Shown here: in pieces, positions 28,954-36,210 of the stretch
Layout of the letters: the number at the start of each line of letters is the position of its first letter
Position numbering within the stretch: the stretch's first letter is position 1
Source: Variovorax sp. MHTC-1
GTDB lineage: Bacteria > Pseudomonadota > Gammaproteobacteria > Burkholderiales > Burkholderiaceae_C
Assembly: GCF_003984645.1 (NCBI RefSeq)
Contig: NZ_RWKI01000002.1
Location: forward strand, 186,001-250,000
Length of the DNA: 64,000 nucleotides
Direction of reading: 5' to 3'
Made by a program: the position numbers and the translations under genes
The notes under the pieces: generated by a model
The model's database searches: none
What the model was told of the DNA's origin: nothing
What the model saw: only the letters and a program-made list of their open reading frames with translations

Positions 28954-30756
28954 ATGACGTTGTCATCGCGTCCCAACAACATGCCGTCTCTGCCCGATCC
29001 CGAATTCAGCCTGCAGCGCCGTCGCAAGGTGGTGCTGGTAGTTGATCTCGTCGAATCGGTGAGTCTGATGCAGGCGGACGAACTGAGGGTCATCACACGC
29101 TGGCAAGCCTTTCTTGCGCACGTGAACCAGGTCGTACTGCCCGCCAACGAAGGGCGACTGGTGAAAAGTATGGGTGACGGGTTAATGGTGGAGTTCGAAA
29201 GTGCGCCGCAAGCGGTGGCAGCGGCCTTGGACATGCATGCGTGGATGACCGCAGGGCCTCGCGACATCGCACCGCTCATGCAGTTGCGCGCTGGCCTGCA
29301 CAGCGCGGAAATCTATTCGGACCAACACGACATCTACGGTGCTGGGGTAAACCTTGCGGCACGTATCGCGACGCTGGCGGGTCCAGGCGAGACCGTGGTC
29401 AGCACGGCAATCCGCGACAGTCTTACAGACGGGCTTGACGGCATGCTCGAGGACCTTGGAGAGTGTTACCTCAAACATCTGGAAGCCCCAGTGCGCGCGT
29501 GGCGCGTCGGGGCTGCCGGACGGAATCCCGTCGTCATTGCGAAACGCAACTACGCCGCGCCTTTGCAGCCCACCATTGCGGTCATTCCGTTTACAGCGCG
29601 CAGCCGCGAAGCGGAGCATTTCGCAGTCGGCGAACTGATTGCGGACGGGGTGATTGCACAGCTGTCCCGAATCAGCGAATTCAAGCTTATCTCGCGACTC
29701 TCAAGCGCAGCATTCAGGGATCGCGACTCAACCGTCGACAACGTGGCCGTCAATCTGGGTGCCGACTACGTAGTCAGCGGCAGCTACGTCATGCTGGGAA
29801 CGAAGCTTCAGGTCAATGCAGAGCTTGCAGGCAGTCGGGACCACGTGCTGCTTTGGACCGATCGCATTCATGGCGATATCGCAGATCTGTTGACCGCCCA
29901 AAGCGAACTCGTAAATACGATTTCGAGCAATGTGCAGGCAGCCATCAGCCAGAAGGAAGTGGCGCAAGCACTGACGCGTCCCTTGCCGACTCTTGCAAGT
30001 TGCTCGCTGATGTTCGGCGCGATGTCGCTCACGTACAGCATGGCGCGCGCCGAATTCTTCAGGGCCCAGGAACTCCTGCTGCACTTGATGGAGAGGCACC
30101 GGCGCCATCCATTGCTGCCCGCCTGGCTGGCCAAGTGGCACGTCCTCCAGGTCGAGCAGGGCTGGACCGACGATGCGACGGCTGTGGCACATCGCGCGCT
30201 TGACCACTCGAGCCGTGCACTGGATCTGGATCCTCATTCGTCGCTGGCCCTGGCCATCGACGGATTCGTGCGTTGCAACCTGCACCAGGACTTCGACGCT
30301 GCTGCCGATCGCTACCGAGCCGCACTTCAATGCAATGCCAGCGAACCGCTCGCATGGCTGTTTCTGGGAATGCTGCACGCGTTTCGCGGCGAGGCAGCCC
30401 CTGCGCTTGACGCTGCCGAGCGCGCACAAGCCCTTTCGCCATTGGATCCTGCCAAATACTTCTACGACTCCCTGGCGGCATCCGTGCAGCTCAGCGCGGG
30501 CAACTACGAGCGTTCGATAGAACTTGCACGGCGCTCCCTGCGCGCCAATGGCTCACATCTGTCGACCCATCGCGCAATGACCATCGCGCAGGTCATGGCA
30601 GGACACATGGACGAAGCACGGGCGTCGGCAGCCCGACTCATGCAACTGGATCCACAGCTCACGGTATCGCGCTATCTCGCACGCTCGCCTGGCGTGCGTG
30701 TGGGACCGGGACGGCGCTTTGCCGAAGCGCTGCAGGCTGCGGGCGTTCCGCAATAA
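28954..30756 (+). CDS. class III adenylate/guanylate cyclase with TolB-like and TPR regions
   Basis: With the start at ATG 28954 (28981 is possible; GTG 28858 is unlikely) the protein has about 600 residues. The cyclase domain (about 25-190) keeps the catalytic set: metal Asp31 in VVLVVDLVES, Lys71 and Asp75 in LVKSMGDGLMVEF, and the late Asn/Arg pair in GAGVNLAARI. Lys71 at the base-selecting position favours ATP. Next is a TolB-N/FlgO-like domain (about 205-320; TIAVIPFTARS, GADYVVSGSY), then TPR-like helices to the end. There is no membrane segment. It is the first gene of a cyclase/haloperoxidase/protease operon, 19 bases before the next gene. Base composition is less GC-rich than the neighbours. 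The signal and the product receptor are unknown, but a CRP-like gene lies nearby. Confidence 0.88.
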   Translation: MTLSSRPNNMPSLPDPEFSLQRRRKVVLVVDLVESVSLMQADELRVITRWQAFLAHVNQVVLPANEGRLVKSMGDGLMVEFESAPQAVAAALDMHAWMTAGPRDIAPLMQLRAGLHSAEIYSDQHDIYGAGVNLAARIATLAGPGETVVSTAIRDSLTDGLDGMLEDLGECYLKHLEAPVRAWRVGAAGRNPVVIAKRNYAAPLQPTIAVIPFTARSREAEHFAVGELIADGVIAQLSRISEFKLISRLSSAAFRDRDSTVDNVAVNLGADYVVSGSYVMLGTKLQVNAELAGSRDHVLLWTDRIHGDIADLLTAQSELVNTISSNVQAAISQKEVAQALTRPLPTLASCSLMFGAMSLTYSMARAEFFRAQELLLHLMERHRRHPLLPAWLAKWHVLQVEQGWTDDATAVAHRALDHSSRALDLDPHSSLALAIDGFVRCNLHQDFDAAADRYRAALQCNASEPLAWLFLGMLHAFRGEAAPALDAAERAQALSPLDPAKYFYDSLAASVQLSAGNYERSIELARRSLRANGSHLSTHRAMTIAQVMAGHMDEARASAARLMQLDPQLTVSRYLARSPGVRVGPGRRFAEALQAAGVPQ

Positions 30757-30775
30757 CACTTCCGAGGAGAGCGAC

Positions 30776-31819
30776 ATGGCTGGTTGGGGCGGTTGGGGTG
30801 GTTGGGGTGGTTGGGGTGGTTGGGGTGGCTGGGGTGGCTGGGGCGGTTCGAGTGCCGCTGCGACAGCCTCACCGAGCGCAATAGCAGAGCCGTTGCTCGC
30901 GGAAGCCCTGATGCGCAGCCGGGACGGAACCGTCCTGCAGGATGTGAACGCTTCATTTGCGCCGAAGCACTCTCCTGTCGGAGACACCTCATCGATGAAA
31001 CGCTGGGAGTCAATTCTGCGCTTCAATGCCGCCTTGTTCGACCTGCTTTCCGGCCTGAGTTTCACGCTTGGCCAGCAGAGCGCCACGCTGTCTGTTCAAG
31101 GGCAGCCATTGATAAAGATGGAGAGGCCGGACGACACCTTCTTCGAAAGTCAGTTGAGGCATGTGATCGATTACGCGGAGATTCGAACTGATCGCGCCAG
31201 CGAAATCGTTGTGCAAATGCATCCGCAAGTTCCCTTTTGGAGTGCTGCAGTGCATATCCATCCCGCGCACACGCCAAAAACACTCGAGATGATCGAGCTT
31301 GCCCTGGGGTTCGCGTCCATCATCTGCATGCGCTTCAAGCAGGCGATGGCTGTAGCGCGTCCGATCGATTGGAGTACCGATATCCAGCCCATCATCGCAA
31401 CGCCCAGCCACAGCGCCTACCCCAGCGGTCACGCGACCGAGGCTTTCATGATCGCGTATGCGTTGCCGAAGATTCTGACCAACGATGCAAGCGCGCAGAG
31501 CGCGTATCAGACGCAGTTGGAACGCCAAGCCCATCGCATCGCCGAAAACCGGACCGTGGCCGGGGTTCATTTTCCAGTCGACAGCGCTGCTGGACAAATC
31601 TTGGCGAAGGTGCTTGCCGACTATTTCTTGTTCAGTTGTTTCGGCGACCACGCGGTCAGAGCGCGCAGCTTTGAACCATCGGACAAGGACGCCGACTTTG
31701 ATCCTGTCGCCAACTTGGAAGCGTGCAAGCCTATAAGCACTCTCAAGCTGCCAGCCGCCCAGCCTGAGACGAGTCCACTCTATTGGTTGGCCGAAAGAGC
31801 GCGGAGGGAATTCGAATGA
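30776..31819 (+). CDS. vanadium-haloperoxidase/PAP2-superfamily protein with (GWG)7 N-terminus
   Basis: A 347-residue protein with ATG 30776 behind a strong ribosome site (gaggag). Residues 3-23 are seven perfect Gly-Trp-Gly units. The catalytic residues of the vanadium-haloperoxidase/PAP2 superfamily are present: Lys188 and Arg195-Pro196 (KQAMAVARP), Ser217-Gly-His219 (PSGH), and Arg259 and His265 (NRTVAGVHFPVD). These bind vanadate or phosphate. There is no signal peptide and no membrane segment, so it is a soluble cytoplasmic enzyme, unlike most PAP2 phosphatases. The stop overlaps the protease gene by 4 bases. Halide oxidation, phosphatase action or another use of the site cannot be told apart from sequence. 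Confidence 0.88.
   Translation: MAGWGGWGGWGGWGGWGGWGGWGGSSAAATASPSAIAEPLLAEALMRSRDGTVLQDVNASFAPKHSPVGDTSSMKRWESILRFNAALFDLLSGLSFTLGQQSATLSVQGQPLIKMERPDDTFFESQLRHVIDYAEIRTDRASEIVVQMHPQVPFWSAAVHIHPAHTPKTLEMIELALGFASIICMRFKQAMAVARPIDWSTDIQPIIATPSHSAYPSGHATEAFMIAYALPKILTNDASAQSAYQTQLERQAHRIAENRTVAGVHFPVDSAAGQILAKVLADYFLFSCFGDHAVRARSFEPSDKDADFDPVANLEACKPISTLKLPAAQPETSPLYWLAERARREFE
30782..30844 (+). repeat. Seven 9-base tandem repeats encoding GWG; G-quadruplex candidate
   Basis: Seven copies of a 9-base unit, mostly ggttggggt, start just after the ATG of the haloperoxidase gene and encode Gly-Trp-Gly. Synonymous third-position changes occur only in the first and last two units. The coding strand has closely spaced runs of two and four G, so G-quadruplex formation is likely. 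The unit length keeps the frame, so copy-number change would lengthen or shorten the protein without breaking it. Confidence 0.9.
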
Positions 31820-33696
31820 ACGCCCGCGTGCGACCTGATTTGTACTGGTGGTGGGCCGAGGCTACAGACTATCGTTTTGGAGCCGATGCCCGGGAAGGCA
31901 GGTTGCTGCAATTGCTGATTGAAGGAATCAGCGAGACGTCGGCAGTGGAGCTGGATCAGTGGCTGATGAAAGGCGATTCAGGTTTTGTTCCTGCTCCGTA
32001 CAAACGGGCAAACGCACGTTTCTTCAGCGCATTCGTAGCAAGAAGCAAGATCGCCCTCCTGCCCGGCAGCATCGTCCGGCGTTTCAAGCTCGGGCTGGCG
32101 TTGCGTCCCGATGCCGCCGTCAGGGATCACCCTGCCACCACCCCGGGGAGCCATCATCGCCACAGAACGTGTGCCGGCCACCTTGATACGGCGTCCGCTT
32201 TGAAGCCAAAGGCGGTGCTCGCCATCATCGACGATCTGATCGACGTCGATCATTTCGAGTTCCGAGATCGCTTCACGGGCGGTTCGCGCTTCGAGCTCTT
32301 TTGGGATCAGACAACGAACGCGTCCGCCGGGGGGCGCGCGCCAGACTATGGCTATTCGCTGCTCGGGGATGCCCGCTCGCCCTTGGCTCATCGCCGCGCG
32401 CAGTCTCATGGAACCCATGTAGCCAGCCTCGGCGGGGGGGGCAAAACGCCCGCCTACCGATTGCGTCACAACCAGCCGTTTGCGGGACGCAGCGTTCCCT
32501 CGGCGGACGCAGCATCGGCCGGCCGACTGGCGGCGGTATGCCTGCCACAGGCGACCGTGATGGACACGTCGGGCGGCGCGCTAGCGGTGAATGTCTACGA
32601 CGCGCTGAGCTATCTTCTCGACAACATCGCGTCCGACACAGCAGTGATCGTCAACTTGAGCTTCGGAACGATGGCCGGACCGCACGACGGCACTTCAGTG
32701 CTGGAAGCTGCGATCGACTACCTCATTGCCTCCTCGAACGACGCGGTGCCCAAGCGCAATTTGACAGTCGTACTCCCCGCAGGAAATAGCTTCGATGCGC
32801 AATGTCATGCGCGCTTCACGGTGCCGCCCTCGTCGGCAGATGACCCGTCTCGTGGTGACGATCTGGTCTGGCGCGTGCTGCCCGACGACGGTACGCCCAG
32901 TTTCGTTGAGTTGTGGATGCCGGAAGGCGCGAATGCCAGGATCGAGGTGACTTCTCCCAACGGAGACTTGCAGTTTCATTCGGTATCCGAAGGCCACGTC
33001 GTTTGGCCAGCGGGTGCTACCGGACAGGCAGTGCAAGGCGGAATATTCCATTCCGCCTTGCCCGCAAATGGCGATCACGGCCAACTTTTTCTGATTGGCA
33101 TGGCACCGACTCGGCGCAGCAATCCGGGAGCGAAGAGCGCGATATCAAGCCACGGGGACTGGAAAATCAAGGTGATCAATGACGGCGCCCTGCCCCTCCC
33201 GATACGGGCGTGGATCGAGCGGGATAACGTTTCATTCGGTCAACGCCGACGCGGCAGGCAATCTTATTTCGTCGATAAAGGCGAACTTCGCAAAAGCAGC
33301 AATCCAAAATTTTCATCCCTCCTCCGGGCCGATCGCATCACCGGGTTCGGCACCATGAATGGCATTGCAACGGGCAGGGAGACTACGGTCGTTGGGGGAT
33401 ACCAACTGAGTGACCAAACGCTCGGCGCCTATAGCGGCGCAGGTACCCCGGATCATCACGTTCGCCCGCCGAATGTCCTGAGTCCGGGCGATGAAAGCTC
33501 AGTACTCGTCGGCCTTCCCGGTGCAGGCATTTCGCGCCACGCTACTGTGCGGATGCGCGGCACGAGCGTCGCGGCGCCCTTGGTGGCGCGATGGTTCTTC
33601 AATCGACATTTGAATGGTCGTTCGCCAGGCGTCTTGCGCGACACGAACACCGCTGGATATGACGTGCGTTCGGGCTTCGGCCAGTTCCTGCCTTGA
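31816..33696 (+). CDS. S8 (subtilisin-like) serine peptidase without signal peptide
   Basis: A 626-residue subtilase with the full catalytic set: Asp139 (AVLAIIDDLIDVDH), His198 (QSHGTHVASLG), oxyanion Asn324 (VVLPAGNS) and Ser584 (MRGTSVAAPL). The 135-residue N-terminal extension, with RPDLYWWWAEATDYR at the start, is not a typical I9 propeptide. About 260 residues lie between Asn324 and Ser584, much more than in the minimal subtilisin core, as a beta-rich insert. No signal peptide is seen, so it probably acts inside the cell. ATG 31816 overlaps the haloperoxidase stop and has a ribosome site ggaggga. It is the third gene of the operon; a possible effector, but the target is unknown. Confidence 0.9.
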   Translation: MNARVRPDLYWWWAEATDYRFGADAREGRLLQLLIEGISETSAVELDQWLMKGDSGFVPAPYKRANARFFSAFVARSKIALLPGSIVRRFKLGLALRPDAAVRDHPATTPGSHHRHRTCAGHLDTASALKPKAVLAIIDDLIDVDHFEFRDRFTGGSRFELFWDQTTNASAGGRAPDYGYSLLGDARSPLAHRRAQSHGTHVASLGGGGKTPAYRLRHNQPFAGRSVPSADAASAGRLAAVCLPQATVMDTSGGALAVNVYDALSYLLDNIASDTAVIVNLSFGTMAGPHDGTSVLEAAIDYLIASSNDAVPKRNLTVVLPAGNSFDAQCHARFTVPPSSADDPSRGDDLVWRVLPDDGTPSFVELWMPEGANARIEVTSPNGDLQFHSVSEGHVVWPAGATGQAVQGGIFHSALPANGDHGQLFLIGMAPTRRSNPGAKSAISSHGDWKIKVINDGALPLPIRAWIERDNVSFGQRRRGRQSYFVDKGELRKSSNPKFSSLLRADRITGFGTMNGIATGRETTVVGGYQLSDQTLGAYSGAGTPDHHVRPPNVLSPGDESSVLVGLPGAGISRHATVRMRGTSVAAPLVARWFFNRHLNGRSPGVLRDTNTAGYDVRSGFGQFLP

Positions 33697-33722
33697 AGGC
33701 AAGCTCGCGTGGACTCGCCGAT

Positions 33723-34385
33723 CTACCAGCGAGTCGGCATGGATTTCATCAGGGTAATGTGCTTCGCCTGCCGCAAGATATGGCCGCCCTCAGCAAGATC
33801 CTTCAGCAAGCGGCTGACCATTTCTCTTGAGCATCCGATCTCGCTTGCTATCTGTTGATGTGTGAGTTGCTCGGTGATGAGGCGGGAGCCATCTGGCCGC
33901 ACCTGCGCCCGCTCCTCCAGAAATTGCCGCAGCCTGCTATAGACATCGAGCAACGCCATGCTTCGCGCACTCTCGGTGGCCAGCCTCGCCCGCTTGATCA
34001 AGCGCTTGATCAAGCCTAGTGCGAACTCCGGATCGGCCGCAATGTGGCGCAGCATCGTCTCACGCGTCACGATCGCGCAGATCGTCGGCTCCACCGCCTG
34101 AACGCTTGCCGAGCGTAGACCGCCATCGAGCGACATCTCGCCCACGTATTCCCCCGGCCCATGCAGGCCCAGGGTTACCTCGCGGCCGCGCGCATCGGAC
34201 ACGAAGGCGCGCAGCCGGCCCGAGAGCACGATATAGATGGCGTCGCCCTGGTCACCCTCTTCGATCAGCACGGCGTGGGTGCGATAGCGGCGCTGCACCC
34301 CCAGCGCCGCGAGCTTGCGCAACTCCGGCGGCAGTGCTTCGGCAGGCGAGTCTTCGGCGCGGGAGGCGGCAGGCTTGGGCGGCAT
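33723..34385 (-). CDS. CRP/FNR-family regulator with cyclic-nucleotide pocket residues
   Basis: I choose ATG 34385 (220 residues); an in-frame TTG at 34421 is weaker. The N-terminal cyclic-nucleotide-binding beta roll (about 20-130) carries the phosphate-binding pattern GEMSLDGGLRSASV, with Gly82, Glu83, Arg91, Ser92 and Ala93 in the places used by E. coli CRP to hold cAMP. After a long helix (about 130-160) comes a winged helix-turn-helix (HQQIASEIGCSREMVSRLL). There is no FNR cysteine set. The gene is convergent with the cyclase operon, 26 bases after the protease stop, so it could read the cyclase product; this is inference. Confidence 0.88.
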   Translation of the reverse strand: MPPKPAASRAEDSPAEALPPELRKLAALGVQRRYRTHAVLIEEGDQGDAIYIVLSGRLRAFVSDARGREVTLGLHGPGEYVGEMSLDGGLRSASVQAVEPTICAIVTRETMLRHIAADPEFALGLIKRLIKRARLATESARSMALLDVYSRLRQFLEERAQVRPDGSRLITEQLTHQQIASEIGCSREMVSRLLKDLAEGGHILRQAKHITLMKSMPTRW

Positions 34386-34425
34386 GCGCGGACTATACGG
34401 TCCGCGCGGCGCCCGCCCCAAGTCT

Positions 34426-35097
34426 TCAGTCGTGCCCCGCCAGCCGCAGCGCCGACACGATCTGCGGCATGCGCGACAACTCGCGCACCAGTTCCCGCAC
34501 GCTGCCGCGGCCGGTCTTCTGCCGGACGTTCTTGATGTGGGTGCGCACGGTGGAGACGCGAATGCCTTGCAGGCAGGCGATCTCCTGAGCCCCGTGCCCC
34601 GCGCACAGCTGCGTCAGCACCGCCTGCTCCGCCGGGGTGAGCCGTTTGGAGCGGGCGAACATCTGCACCGTGAGCGTCTCGCAGCTCGCGCGCCGGCTGC
34701 ACATGACGAGCACGGTATCGACCGTCTCGCTCCCGTGCAGCATCGCGAGTGGGATGAAGGCCAGCGAGAGCGGCTCGCCCGCCGGGCCGAGCTCAACGAT
34801 GCTGCGGCAATCGCGCTCGGCGTCCCTGAGCGCCTGGCGGATCTTCGCCTGCCAGACCGGCAGGGCGCCCTCCATCAGGCCATCGACGCGGTGCAGCGCG
34901 CGGCCCGCGGCCAGCTCGCGCCGCGCTGGCCGGTTCGCATGCAGGATGCGCCCGGTCAGGTCGACGAGCACCAGGCCGTGGTCGATCTCGTCGAGCACGC
35001 GCGCCAGCAGGCCGGCCTGCAGGGCATCGGGCGGCGGCGGAACGGTGTTCCGTACTTCCTCACGTTGGAAAATAGGTGACTCGGCGATCGCGTTCAT
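34426..35097 (-). CDS. LuxR-family regulator with PAS-like sensor domain
   Basis: A 223-residue regulator with a PAS-like N-terminal half (VLDEIDHGLVLVDLTGRILH, then a beta-rich stretch to about residue 135) and a C-terminal LuxR helix-turn-helix (about 150-215; LTPAEQAVLTQLCAGHG, GIRVSTVRTHIKNVRQKTG). It has no receiver domain, so it senses a ligand or redox state directly. ATG 35097 follows the ribosome site gaggaaag, which is locked in a 12-base stem (35101-35130). The gene follows the CRP-like gene on the same strand in reverse order, with 40 bases between them, so the two may be co-transcribed. Confidence 0.88.
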   Translation of the reverse strand: MNAIAESPIFQREEVRNTVPPPPDALQAGLLARVLDEIDHGLVLVDLTGRILHANRPARRELAAGRALHRVDGLMEGALPVWQAKIRQALRDAERDCRSIVELGPAGEPLSLAFIPLAMLHGSETVDTVLVMCSRRASCETLTVQMFARSKRLTPAEQAVLTQLCAGHGAQEIACLQGIRVSTVRTHIKNVRQKTGRGSVRELVRELSRMPQIVSALRLAGHD

Positions 35098-35100
35098 GGC

Positions 35101-35130
35101 ACTTTCCTCATCCGTTGTGATGAGAAAAGT
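35101..35130 (-). promoter_or_regulatory. 5' leader hairpin covering the ribosome site of the LuxR-type gene
   Basis: On the minus strand acttttctcatc pairs with gatgaggaaagt over 12 positions (11 Watson-Crick and one U-G) around a 6-base loop acaacg. The 3' arm contains the ribosome site gagga and ends 3 bases before the ATG. It could control translation (for example by temperature or a bound protein) or serve as a DNA operator. Confidence 0.6.
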
Positions 35131-35208
35131 ATCGGAAATCCCGATGGCGCCGGGCTGTGACTATTGCCGCCGGATTTGTGACTTATTCACCTCCGCCGAT
35201 CGACTGCC

Positions 35209-36114
35209 TCAACCTGTCAGCCGCTGCAGCGCCTCGCGGTACTTGGCCGCCGTCTTCTCGATCACCTCGGCCGGCAGGCGCGGCGCCGGCGGCGTCTTGT
35301 CCCAGGGCTTGCCGTTGATCTTGGTGGCCTCCAGCCAGTCGCGCACGAACTGCTTGTCGTAGCTCGGCGGATTCGTGCCGGCGGCGAACGCGGCCTCGTA
35401 GCCCTCGACCGGCCAGTAGCGCGAACTGTCGGGCGTCAGCACCTCGTCCATCAGCACCAGCGTGCCGGCCTCGTCGAGGCCGAACTCGAACTTGGTGTCG
35501 GCAATGATCATTCCCTTCGCCAGCGCGATGGCCGCGGCCGCCTCGTAGATTGCGATGCTGGTCTCGCGGATCTGCTGGGCGAGTGCCGGCCCCACGGCCT
35601 CCACCACCTTGTCGTAGCTGATGTTCTCGTCGTGCGCGCCCGCCGCCGCCTTGGCCGCGGGCGTGAAGATCGGCCGCGGCAGCTTGCTCGCGTTGCGCAG
35701 GCCCTCGGGCAGCGGCACGCCGCAGACGGCACGGTTCTCCTGGTATTCCTTCCAGCCGCTGCCGGCGAGGTAGCCGCGAACCACGGCCTCGACCGGGATC
35801 GGCTTGAGCCGCTTGACAAGCATGGAGCGGTCCCTGACCTGGGGCACTTCTTCAGGGGTCACCGCGCTTTCGGGCGCATCGCCGGTCAGGTGGTTGGGGC
35901 ACAGGTGTCCGAGCCGGTCGAACCACCAGAGCGCCATTTGCGTGAGGATCACGCCCTTGCCCGGAATCGGCTCGCCCATGATCACGTCGAAGGCCGAGAG
36001 GCGGTCGCTCGCGACCATCAGGATGCGGTCGTCGCCGACCGCATAGTTGTCGCGCACCTTGCCGCGCGCGAGCAGGGGGAGACTCTGGATGGAGGAGGTG
36101 TGGACGGTGGTCAT
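35209..36114 (-). CDS. purC: phosphoribosylaminoimidazole-succinocarboxamide synthase
   Basis: PurC joins CAIR and aspartate to SAICAR in purine synthesis. I take ATG 36114 (301 residues); a longer frame adds an unconserved basic leader. The family stretches are [40 protein letters not shown] and [17 protein letters not shown], then [14 protein letters not shown] near the C-terminus with the substrate-binding Asp and Lys. The length is that of the long yeast-like type common in betaproteobacteria. It is preceded by fba with a clear terminator between, so it has its own promoter. Confidence 0.97.
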   Translation of the reverse strand: MTTVHTSSIQSLPLLARGKVRDNYAVGDDRILMVASDRLSAFDVIMGEPIPGKGVILTQMALWWFDRLGHLCPNHLTGDAPESAVTPEEVPQVRDRSMLVKRLKPIPVEAVVRGYLAGSGWKEYQENRAVCGVPLPEGLRNASKLPRPIFTPAAKAAAGAHDENISYDKVVEAVGPALAQQIRETSIAIYEAAAAIALAKGMIIADTKFEFGLDEAGTLVLMDEVLTPDSSRYWPVEGYEAAFAAGTNPPSYDKQFVRDWLEATKINGKPWDKTPPAPRLPAEVIEKTAAKYREALQRLTG

Positions 36115-36164
36115 GGCGGGGCGGCTGTGTCGGGATGGACGAGAACGATGGAGATTGTGCGCGC

Positions 36165-36190
36165 AGAAAAAAGCCACCGCGAGGGTGGCT
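36165..36190 (-). terminator. rho-independent terminator downstream of fba
   Basis: On the minus strand agccacc-ctcgc-ggtggct forms a perfect 7-base stem followed by a run of Ts (the A-run at 36167-36172 on the plus strand). It lies 20-45 bases after the fba stop and ends that transcript before purC. Confidence 0.9.
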
Positions 36191-36210
36191 TGTGCGCAGC
36201 GGCGAAAGGA

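Noticed and set aside
30782-30844. The ttgggg pattern as telomere-like or CRISPR-like repeat
   Set aside because: It is in frame, codes for GWG, has no spacers and sits inside a gene.
28954-33696. Assignment of the cyclase operon to a known anti-phage class such as Pycsar or CBASS
   Set aside because: The cyclase has a class III catalytic set with TolB/TPR regions and the partners are not known effector types; no defence genes are nearby. Defence remains only a possibility.
36114-36177. Longer purC start
   Set aside because: Adds a non-conserved leader and would begin inside the fba terminator region.
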